Positions 1 through 6,530 of a stretch of DNA of 18,963 nt are shown here, one piece after another. A program made the position numbers and the translations under genes. The notes under the pieces were generated by a model that worked only from the letters and a program-made list of their open reading frames with translations, did not search any database and was not told where the DNA came from. The stretch is from Firm-04 sp045627405 (GTDB lineage Bacteria > Bacillota > Clostridia > Oscillospirales > Ruminococcaceae). Every line of letters begins with the position of its first letter. The stretch's first letter is position 1. The stretch lies in the NCBI GenBank assembly GCA_045627405.1, contig JAZQNP010000078.1:1-18963 (forward strand), in the 5' to 3' direction.

Positions 1-1683
1 GCAGGCTGGGTCGATACCGTCCGTGACCACGGCGGCGTTCTGTTTCTCGATCTGCGCGACGAGACCGGCATCACTCAGGTGGTGTTCCACGACGGCTCCA
101 TGCTCGATAATATCGGCAGAGAGTGCGTCATCACTGTGACCGGAAAGGTTGTCGAGCGCGATGCGGAGACCGTCAATCCCAAGCTCGATACCGGTCTGGT
201 TGAGGTCCATGTCGAACACATGGAGCTCCTCGGCGCATCCAAACCGATGCTGCCGTTCATTCCGGCGGAATCGCTGGAAACAAGAGAGGAAGTACGTCTC
301 AAATACCGCTACCTCGACCTTAGAAATCCCAAGATTCATGAGAATATCATTCTGCGTTCGCGTGTGATCACCTATCTGCGCCGCAAGATGGAAGAACTCG
401 GTTTCCTCGATATTCAGACGCCGATTCTGACCGCATCTTCTCCGGAGGGCGCACGCGATTTTCTGGTTCCCAGCAGAAAACACAAGGGCAAGTTCTATGC
501 GCTGCCGCAGGCTCCGCAGCAGTTCAAGCAGCTTCTGATGGTCTCCGGCTTCAACAAATACTATCAGATCGCGCCCTGCTTCCGCGATGAGGACGCAAGA
601 CAGGACCGTTCACCGGGCGAATTCTATCAGCTCGACTTTGAAATGGCATTCTCCACACAGGAAGAAGTGCTCGCTGTCTGTGAATCCGTGATCTCTGACA
701 CCTTCCGGAAATTCGCACCGGAAAAGACCATCTCCGATGCGCCGTTCCAGCGCATCACCTATGCAGATGCCATGCTGAAATACGGTACGGATAAGCCCGA
801 TCTGCGCAACCCGCTGACGATCATCGACCTGACGGATTTCTTCGCAGATGTCGATTTCCCGATCTTCAAGGGCAAGCCCGTCCGCGGCATCGTCGCAAAC
901 TGTGCGGGCTGCTCCAAGAAATTCTTTGAGGATTCCCTGAAATTTGCAACCTCCATCGGCATGAAGGGGCTTGGCTACCTGACCGCAGCGGAGGGGCAGG
1001 CAAACTTCAAAGGACCGATCGACAAATTCCTCTCGGATGCGCAGCGCGATGAGATCCGCACGCTCTCGGGCATCAAGGACGGCGAGACTGTGTTCTTCAT
1101 CTCAGACAAGGCGAAAACCGTTGACCTCTATGCCGGACAGATCCGCACATGGCTCGGTGAACGTCTCGAACTGATCGAGAAGGATGCGTTCCGCTTCTGC
1201 TTTGTCGTCGATTTCCCGATGTACGAGATCAACGAAGAAACCAAAAAGCTCGACTTTACGCACAACCCGTTCTCCATGCCGCAGGGCGGACTCGAAGCTC
1301 TGGAGCAGAAGGATCCGCTGGAAATCCTCGCGTATCAGTACGATCTGGTCTGCAACGGCATTGAGCTGGCATCCGGTGCAGTCCGCAACCACAGCGTCGA
1401 GATCATGAAAAAGGCGTTCGCACTCGCGGGCTATACCGAAGAGGAGCTCGCAGCACGCTTCTCCGCACTGTATACCGCGTTCCAGTACGGCGCACCGCCC
1501 CATGCCGGCATGGCACCCGGCATCGACCGCATGATCATGCTGCTGGCGGATACCGAAACAATCCGCAATGTCATCGCATTCCCGCTCAACGGCAACGCAC
1601 AGGATCTCCTGCTCGGCGCACCGTCTCAGGTCACAGAGCAGCAGCTCAGAGAAGCCAATATCCAGATCAGAGAAGAAGCGTAA
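1..1683 (+). CDS. aspS: Aspartyl-tRNA synthetase, 5' truncated by the window edge
   Basis: Class IIb synthetase that charges tRNA with aspartate in the cytoplasm. The frame is open from base 1, where GWVDTVRDHGG and LFLDLRDETGITQVVF give the N-terminal OB-fold that binds the anticodon; the usual family length of about 590 suggests only some 20-30 residues are missing. The catalytic core follows: RLKYRYLDLR, then SSPEGARDFLVPSR, the tRNA/aspartate-binding LPQAPQQFKQ, class II motif 2 (FRDEDARQDR, about bases 580-610), the bacterial GAD insertion (about 780-1150), and motif 3 with its ATP-binding Arg in GIDRMIMLL (about 1520-1550). It ends with DLLLGAPSQVTEQQL. Motif 2 continues as SPGEFYQLDFEM where many bacterial enzymes have QPEFTQLDIEM, so it belongs to the alphaproteobacterial-like subgroup. 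No convincing terminator follows; only a small CAAAAC/GTTTTG hairpin without a T-run lies at 1698-1716. Confidence 0.97.
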   Translation, partial: AGWVDTVRDHGGVLFLDLRDETGITQVVFHDGSMLDNIGRECVITVTGKVVERDAETVNPKLDTGLVEVHVEHMELLGASKPMLPFIPAESLETREEVRLKYRYLDLRNPKIHENIILRSRVITYLRRKMEELGFLDIQTPILTASSPEGARDFLVPSRKHKGKFYALPQAPQQFKQLLMVSGFNKYYQIAPCFRDEDARQDRSPGEFYQLDFEMAFSTQEEVLAVCESVISDTFRKFAPEKTISDAPFQRITYADAMLKYGTDKPDLRNPLTIIDLTDFFADVDFPIFKGKPVRGIVANCAGCSKKFFEDSLKFATSIGMKGLGYLTAAEGQANFKGPIDKFLSDAQRDEIRTLSGIKDGETVFFISDKAKTVDLYAGQIRTWLGERLELIEKDAFRFCFVVDFPMYEINEETKKLDFTHNPFSMPQGGLEALEQKDPLEILAYQYDLVCNGIELASGAVRNHSVEIMKKAFALAGYTEEELAARFSALYTAFQYGAPPHAGMAPGIDRMIMLLADTETIRNVIAFPLNGNAQDLLLGAPSQVTEQQLREANIQIREEA

Positions 1684-1740
1684 CCTGTCCGATTGTGCAA
1701 AACTGACATCGTTTTGAAACTGATTCGTCACAATACTACA

Positions 1741-1769
1741 TTGACAAGGCGCGTTTTTTCCGGTATAAT
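1741..1769 (+). promoter_or_regulatory. SigA promoter of the solute-binding protein gene
   Basis: A perfect -35 (TTGACA, 1741-1746) and a perfect -10 (TATAAT, 1764-1769) are separated by 17 bases. Transcription should start near 1776, giving a leader of about 78 bases. The leader contains a short hairpin (CCGTCT 1781-1786 with AGACGG 1794-1799) of unknown meaning. Confidence 0.88.
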
Positions 1770-1853
1770 AAAGGCAATCCCCGTCTTCGCATGAGACGGA
1801 AGCTGCATTCCAAACAGAAAAACAACCTGTAAACGAAAAAGGAGTTACCAAGT

Positions 1854-3269
1854 ATGAAAAACATGAAGCGTCTGCTTGCGGCTCTCGCCGCACTGACCAT
1901 GGCGTTCGCTGCAACCGCCTGCGGCGATGAATCCTCTGAGGGCAGACTGAAATCTGCCGACGATGTCTCCCTCGCGACCGAGGATCTCGACGTCAGCGAG
2001 GATCCGGACATCACCGGACAGACCGTCTACTGGATGGCAACCTACGACCTCAATCCGAAAGGCACTGCCGACCGCAGCGTCGCACTCTCGATCTTCGAGG
2101 ATGTCTACGGTGCAAAAATTGAGTTCGTCGAGACCACTTCCGACACAAAGTTTGACGACCTGGCAAACCGCATCAACAGCGGCGATCCGGTTGACATGTT
2201 CCCGTATGAATGGGATGCCGTTCCCAACGGCGTCACCAAAGGCATGTATGACCCGCTCGATGACTACATCAACCTCAGCGATTCCATCTGGGACGGTGTG
2301 CGCGATTATGCGGAAATGTTCAAGTACAACGGTCACTACTATGTCGTGCCGTATGCCACTTCCGATCCGCTTGCAATCACCTATTCCCGCACCATGCTGG
2401 AAGAAGAGGGTCTGGACGATCCGTATGAACTCTACAAAAAAGGCGAGTGGAACTGGGACAGCTTCATGAAGATGATGAAGCAGTTCGTTGCCAATGCCGA
2501 CGAAGGCGAGGAGCGGTACGGCTGCTGCGGCTGGTTCGGTCAGGCAATCGTACAGTCCACAGGTGATACGGTCATTCACTACGACGGCACAAAATTTGAA
2601 AACAATATCATGAGTGCCGACATTGAGCGCGCAGAGCTGTTCATGGAGGAAATCAACAAGCTGAACCTCTACGATCCGGCATGGCACGGCTATTTCCCAA
2701 CCGAGGGCAACATTCTCTTCTACGGCATGGCACCGTGGCATCTCGCTGATTCCAACGCAAAGAACCCCGACGGTGACATCTTCCTCGTTCCGTTCCCGAA
2801 GGATCCCGAAAGCGATGATTATTACCTCAACATGAACTACGGCGCAGTCATGCTCGTCAAGAACTCCCAGAAGGGCGACGCGGTCGGCATGTATATCAAA
2901 TGCGAGCGTCTTGCTGCAACCGAGGAGCAGTACAAGCAGGCTGCAAAGGAGAAAGCTCTGATTCAGTCGCTGAATGCGCAGGGCAAGGTCACAGGCTTCA
3001 TCACCGAAGAGCAGTATGACTTCATGCAGACTTGGTATGATCCGAGCAACATCAAAACCGTATTCGATTTCGGCTACGGCATGGGTTCTCTGATGTACGG
3101 CGAAACCTATGACTACAACACCAGAGGCGTTATGAACAATGTCGCTGACGGTCTGCTCAACAAGGTGCAGTACGAGGGTACGCCTGATACATGGGCGGAA
3201 ATCCGTTCGCAGTGGTCTTCTGTGGTCGATACCGTTGTCGGAGAATTCAACGCAAAAATGGATAATTGA
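1854..3269 (+). CDS. Extracellular solute-binding lipoprotein of an ABC importer (sugar type)
   Basis: Predicted surface lipoprotein that captures a ligand, most likely a sugar or oligosaccharide, for an ABC permease. The 471-residue product starts with a lipoprotein signal (KRLLAALAALTMAF, then AATAC with the lipidated Cys at residue 23) and an acidic Ser/Asp linker. The rest looks like family 1 solute-binding proteins (PF01547 type): INSGDPVDMFPYEWDAVPNG, YVVPYATSDPLAITYSRTML and GEWNWDSFMKMM are typical. The ATG at 1854 follows AAAAAGGAG with a 9-base spacer. It stands alone, with its own consensus promoter and a terminator at 3298-3336, and no permease or ATPase gene is in the window, so it must work with transport parts encoded elsewhere or act as a sensor. 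The cellulase gene 1 kb away makes cellodextrin a reasonable but unproven ligand guess. Confidence 0.9.
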   Translation: MKNMKRLLAALAALTMAFAATACGDESSEGRLKSADDVSLATEDLDVSEDPDITGQTVYWMATYDLNPKGTADRSVALSIFEDVYGAKIEFVETTSDTKFDDLANRINSGDPVDMFPYEWDAVPNGVTKGMYDPLDDYINLSDSIWDGVRDYAEMFKYNGHYYVVPYATSDPLAITYSRTMLEEEGLDDPYELYKKGEWNWDSFMKMMKQFVANADEGEERYGCCGWFGQAIVQSTGDTVIHYDGTKFENNIMSADIERAELFMEEINKLNLYDPAWHGYFPTEGNILFYGMAPWHLADSNAKNPDGDIFLVPFPKDPESDDYYLNMNYGAVMLVKNSQKGDAVGMYIKCERLAATEEQYKQAAKEKALIQSLNAQGKVTGFITEEQYDFMQTWYDPSNIKTVFDFGYGMGSLMYGETYDYNTRGVMNNVADGLLNKVQYEGTPDTWAEIRSQWSSVVDTVVGEFNAKMDN

Positions 3270-3297
3270 TGATCTCTCCGCAACAGATTACATCATC

Positions 3298-3336
3298 AAA
3301 AAACTCCGGTTCCCGTTTAAGGAACCGGAGTTTTTT
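3298..3336. terminator. Bidirectional intrinsic terminator
   Basis: An 11-bp perfect stem (ACTCCGGTTCC 3303-3313 with GGAACCGGAGT 3321-3331) has six T on the right and six A on the left. It can end the solute-binding transcript on the plus strand and the cellulase/DUF2726 transcript on the minus strand. Confidence 0.92.
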
Positions 3337-3373
3337 AGAAGATAATAATTTCTGGATTCATAAAGGAACGAAT

Positions 3374-3982
3374 TTATGTGCGAAAAAGCGAGAAAAATAG
3401 AATGACAAGCAACCAAATGCCTATCCCCAAACAAATGAGAAGCCATAGTAAAGACATTTTTTTATGATGTTGCTGCGGTTGTTCTATCCGATTTGCAATT
3501 TCTTCAAAATTGTCATCCGGCAAAACTTGATCTGCCGGCGAATTCAAAACTTCTTCCTGTTCAATAAAATGTGCAACTCGTTTATAATTCGGCGCATTAT
3601 GCAAGGTTTCATTTACTCTTTTGCTTATGTATTCCTGATTCACACCATAGCTAGTCCAGAACCTTATCAACTGTATTCCAGCATCTTCACAGATCAATCT
3701 AATCTTTTCGTCTCGTTCACGGCGTTTTTTGTCATTATGTGTAGTATCATTTATCTCAATAAGAAAAATCGGTTTGTATTTCATGTCAAACACGCAAGCA
3801 TCAATATTTCGGTATAATTCATTTTGATATTTATGATCGCCATTCTTCCGGATAATACTTGCTAAATTCACCTGTGGCTGAACAAAATAACCTGCTGGCA
3901 AAGATTTCTTTATCGCTGTTAAAAATGGTTTCTCAGCCGCTGTGATTAAAGAAGATTTCACCTCATAAAGATAATCACTCAC
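3374..3982 (-). CDS. DUF2726-like PD-(D/E)XK-fold protein with a C-terminal membrane anchor
   Basis: Predicted 202-residue protein of unknown role. Residues 15-125 resemble DUF2726, a PD-(D/E)XK nuclease-like domain: ITAAEKPFLTAIKKSLP, FVQPQVNLASII, then NIDACVFD (Asp61), IFLIEINDTTH (Glu76) and IQLIRFW. The third catalytic position, usually Asp or Lys, is Asn78 here, so activity is doubtful. Residues 176-202 are a strongly hydrophobic helix ending in FRT, giving a tail-anchored protein with the domain probably in the cytoplasm. I choose GTG at 3982: AAGGAGG (3997-3991) lies 8 bases before it, whereas the upstream in-frame GTG at 3991 overlaps that Shine-Dalgarno sequence. The gene follows the cellulase stop by 29 bases with no terminator between, so the two are probably co-transcribed. 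It is clearly more AT-rich than its neighbours, which suggests acquisition. Confidence 0.82.
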   Translation of the reverse strand: MSDYLYEVKSSLITAAEKPFLTAIKKSLPAGYFVQPQVNLASIIRKNGDHKYQNELYRNIDACVFDMKYKPIFLIEINDTTHNDKKRRERDEKIRLICEDAGIQLIRFWTSYGVNQEYISKRVNETLHNAPNYKRVAHFIEQEEVLNSPADQVLPDDNFEEIANRIEQPQQHHKKMSLLWLLICLGIGIWLLVILFFSLFRT

Positions 3983-4011
3983 TATGAGCACCTCCTTACC
4001 GCCATGAAGTC

Positions 4012-6291
4012 TTACGGCTCCACAGGCATCTGCGACTGCTTATAGAAGCCCGCAATCAAAGAGAGCAGAATGCGAATATCGCTGCCGTCAAGATTTCCGT
4101 CATAGTACACATCTGCGTTAGATCTGCCCTGCACGGACAAATCCGTACCCAAAGACTGCCCGACTGCTTTTGCAAGAATCACCGCATCAGACAGCTCAAC
4201 CTCACCGTTCACATCGACATCGCCGTAAAGCACCTCGTCTGTTTCGCCGGTCGTTGTGGTCGTCGTTACAGTAGAATGAGATACAGGCGGCGTACTGCCG
4301 TCCGGAGCCGCAGATGCACTGATGCTGCCGTTACCGGTCGTTCCGTCAGGTTCTGTGCCGAAGATCAGCACGCCATTTTCATAAACCGGAATATAAACGG
4401 TTTTCTCATTTTCCTCTGAGCCGATACCCTGCGCGGAATAGTCATTTGCCGCATCCCAGCCGCTGCCGTAATTCGGATAAACCAGCGCGAGCAGAATCTC
4501 ACACTGATGCTGTCCTTCGGAAATCGGCATTGCCGCTCTGCCGTCGGGGAACTTGATCTCGACATAGTAAATATTGCCGCTGTAATGCTGCATACCCGAA
4601 ACCGTTGCCGGTGTGACACCGGAATACATCTCAGACTGGTTGCGGTCACAGCGCAGCACAACATCACTTGCGGAATAACCCGCGGAAAGCACCTCACTGA
4701 GATCAACATAATACCGCATCGAAAGATTGTCGATGATGCGTGCCGGCCATGCGGTGTGGTTCGTGAGCTTCATGCTGACGGTCGAACCGGAGGCACTGTT
4801 TGTCACCTTTGCTTCCACATAAACCTCATCATCGCGCACATCTGCATACGGGAACGCCGGATCGGTCTTGCCGCCGTATACGGAGATCATCTTGCAGAGC
4901 AGCGCGGTGTATGCTGCATTGTAATCGGTCGCAACCTCATTGTTGATATAATTGTTGCGGTCATCGACATAACTGCCGTCCTGATTCGGTCCGCCGACCA
5001 GTGCGCCGTAAAGGATATGGCGGTTGCTTTCCGGATGATCCGTACTGTTCTTCCATGAAGCATGCGCTGTGCGGTGATGCGGATTCGTCGGTGCGCCGTC
5101 GCAGTAGCCGACAACATAGCACTGGTTATTCGGATTCTCTCCGAGGCAGAAACTGATCTGCGTCTCATACATCGCCTTGTACTGACTGTAACTTGCATCA
5201 TTCGCAAACAGCTCGTCACAGGCGACTGCCGTCAGGAAACCGACCGCAGTTGCATACCGCAGACAGCCCCATGTGCCGACATAGCGCAGCCCGCCGGAAA
5301 CCTGTGAGTCGGAATTCAGCCAGTAGTCCAGATGCTTCTTTGCCTGTGCCTTCCATGTCGCATCACCTGTGTTGATTGCATAGAGCAGTGTGGCACCCTG
5401 CTGCACATCGTCCCAGCACTGGCACCACGAATATTTCAGTTCATTCGTGCCAAGCTCTTTGCCGAGATTCGGAATATAATCGCTCTTTGCCTTGTCCAGA
5501 TAGCTCTGATCCCCTGTTGCCATGTACAGCCAGTTTGCACACCAGAACAGCTCATCATAAAAGTGCGACGAACTGTAAAAGCCCTGCGTCTCCCCTGCCT
5601 GATAGGTGGCATCACTGCGGTCGGCATCCGCCATCTCAAAATAATTCTTTGCGTGTTTCAGATAATCGTTCAGAACCGTGCTGCTGACCTTTCCCTGCAA
5701 CGCACAGTAGCCCGCCGCTAGTGCAGCACCCATCTCCGCGGTCACTGCGGAGCAGTTTCTGCCTTCCAGATGTCCGCGCGGCTCACTGTTGCCCTGATCG
5801 ACCATGCCGTATTCGAGCAGCTCCACCGGACCCCACCATGTGTGGTCCTTCTGTCCGAGTCCGACCTGATAGATGACAGAATCACCGAGGTCGCATGCTG
5901 CCAGATAATCCAGCACCCATTTGAGATTGTTGACATAGATGTCAGTCTGACCGCAAGCCTCAACGCCGTCGCCGTACTCATAGAGTCCCCATGCGAGCAT
6001 CGCCGCAGAATAGCTCATCGGCAGATTGAATTTCACATGGTCGCCTGCGTCGTACCAGCCGCCGTCCACATCATCGTCAACGGTTGCATCGGCACGCCAC
6101 TCAACCCGGTTCCAATCCGGCAGATTGCCTGCCTGCTGACACTCATAAAAATAGAGCGACATTTGCAGTGCCTTGGCATAGTTGATGTCTGCTGCTGCCG
6201 ATGCCGGTACCGCAGGAACTGTCAGTCCTGAGGTCAGGAGCATCGCAGCCGCAGAGACACATGCCGCTGTACGCCTGGTTCTTTGTTTCAT
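4012..6291 (-). CDS. Secreted GH9 endoglucanase with CBM3c and dockerin (cellulosomal)
   Basis: Cuts beta-1,4-glucan chains of cellulose outside the cell. The 759-residue product has a Sec signal peptide (cleavage near ASA/AAD, residue 32), a GH9 domain (about 35-475), a CBM3c module (about 488-648) that feeds the chain to the catalytic cleft in processive GH9 enzymes, a Thr/Ser/Gly linker (649-687) and a type I-like dockerin (688-750). Catalytic signatures are present: GGWYDAGDH with Asp81 and Asp84 as the base pair, HHRTAHAS (405-412), and NEVATDYNA with proton donor Glu452. The first dockerin Ca2+ loop (from Asp691) is regular; the second (from Asp727) has Tyr at position 3. The ATG at 6291 follows GAGAGGGG; an upstream in-frame GTG at 6324 has no Shine-Dalgarno sequence and would put polar residues before the signal. 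No cohesin or scaffoldin gene is in the window. Confidence 0.96.
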   Translation of the reverse strand: MKQRTRRTAACVSAAAMLLTSGLTVPAVPASAAADINYAKALQMSLYFYECQQAGNLPDWNRVEWRADATVDDDVDGGWYDAGDHVKFNLPMSYSAAMLAWGLYEYGDGVEACGQTDIYVNNLKWVLDYLAACDLGDSVIYQVGLGQKDHTWWGPVELLEYGMVDQGNSEPRGHLEGRNCSAVTAEMGAALAAGYCALQGKVSSTVLNDYLKHAKNYFEMADADRSDATYQAGETQGFYSSSHFYDELFWCANWLYMATGDQSYLDKAKSDYIPNLGKELGTNELKYSWCQCWDDVQQGATLLYAINTGDATWKAQAKKHLDYWLNSDSQVSGGLRYVGTWGCLRYATAVGFLTAVACDELFANDASYSQYKAMYETQISFCLGENPNNQCYVVGYCDGAPTNPHHRTAHASWKNSTDHPESNRHILYGALVGGPNQDGSYVDDRNNYINNEVATDYNAAYTALLCKMISVYGGKTDPAFPYADVRDDEVYVEAKVTNSASGSTVSMKLTNHTAWPARIIDNLSMRYYVDLSEVLSAGYSASDVVLRCDRNQSEMYSGVTPATVSGMQHYSGNIYYVEIKFPDGRAAMPISEGQHQCEILLALVYPNYGSGWDAANDYSAQGIGSEENEKTVYIPVYENGVLIFGTEPDGTTGNGSISASAAPDGSTPPVSHSTVTTTTTTGETDEVLYGDVDVNGEVELSDAVILAKAVGQSLGTDLSVQGRSNADVYYDGNLDGSDIRILLSLIAGFYKQSQMPVEP

Positions 6292-6339
6292 AATAATCCC
6301 CTCTCTGTTTTCATGTGCGGACACGCCGCCATACCTTTT

Positions 6340-6368
6340 AGTATACGTTATTTTACATAAAAAGTCAA
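6340..6368 (-). promoter_or_regulatory. SigA promoter of the GH9 endoglucanase
   Basis: On the minus strand, TTGACT (6368-6363) and TATACT (6345-6340) are separated by 17 bases. The start would be near 6333, about 42 bases before the ATG at 6291. It lies back to back with the prfC promoter. Confidence 0.82.
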
Positions 6369-6406
6369 GATGTATTTCCGCGCATCCCGTTTCTACGGAA
6401 AAATGC

Positions 6407-6435
6407 TTGCATCCCTGTTGGAAATATGGTATAAT
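6407..6435 (+). promoter_or_regulatory. SigA promoter of prfC
   Basis: TTGCAT (6407-6412), a 17-base spacer and TATAAT (6430-6435) with an extended TGG before the -10. Predicted start near 6442 gives a leader of about 89 bases that holds the start-stop element at 6458-6478. Confidence 0.82.
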
Positions 6436-6457
6436 AATAAAGTTGCAAACTCATCAC

Positions 6458-6520
6458 AAGGAGGAGAAACCGATGTAAAGCTGTATCCGTTCATCAAGAT
6501 CATAGGATACTTTCAGGAGG
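6458..6520 (+). promoter_or_regulatory. prfC leader: AUG-UAA start-stop element, hairpin, then the prfC ribosome binding site
   Basis: A perfect AAGGAGG (6458-6464) lies 8 bases before an ATG (6473-6475) that is followed at once by TAA (6476-6478). Just downstream, GTATCC (6483-6488) can pair with GGATAC (6505-6510), with AAA (6477-6479) and TTT (6511-6513) possibly extending the stem across a bulge. The second Shine-Dalgarno, CAGGAGG (6514-6520), then serves prfC at 6531. A ribosome terminating at the UAA would cover the base of this stem. The sequence facts are plain; a regulatory role is inferred. Confidence 0.5.
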
Positions 6521-6530
6521 ATATAGATAC

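Noticed and set aside
1845..2741. A 298-codon antisense frame over the solute-binding protein gene
   Set aside because: A shadow of a convincing lipoprotein gene with promoter, ribosome binding site and signal; no own initiation signals.
6292..6324. Eight-codon leader ORF (ATG at 6315) ending in a TGA that overlaps the GH9 start, and an alternative GTG start at 6324
   Set aside because: Neither has a Shine-Dalgarno sequence, and the GTG start would place polar residues before the signal peptide.
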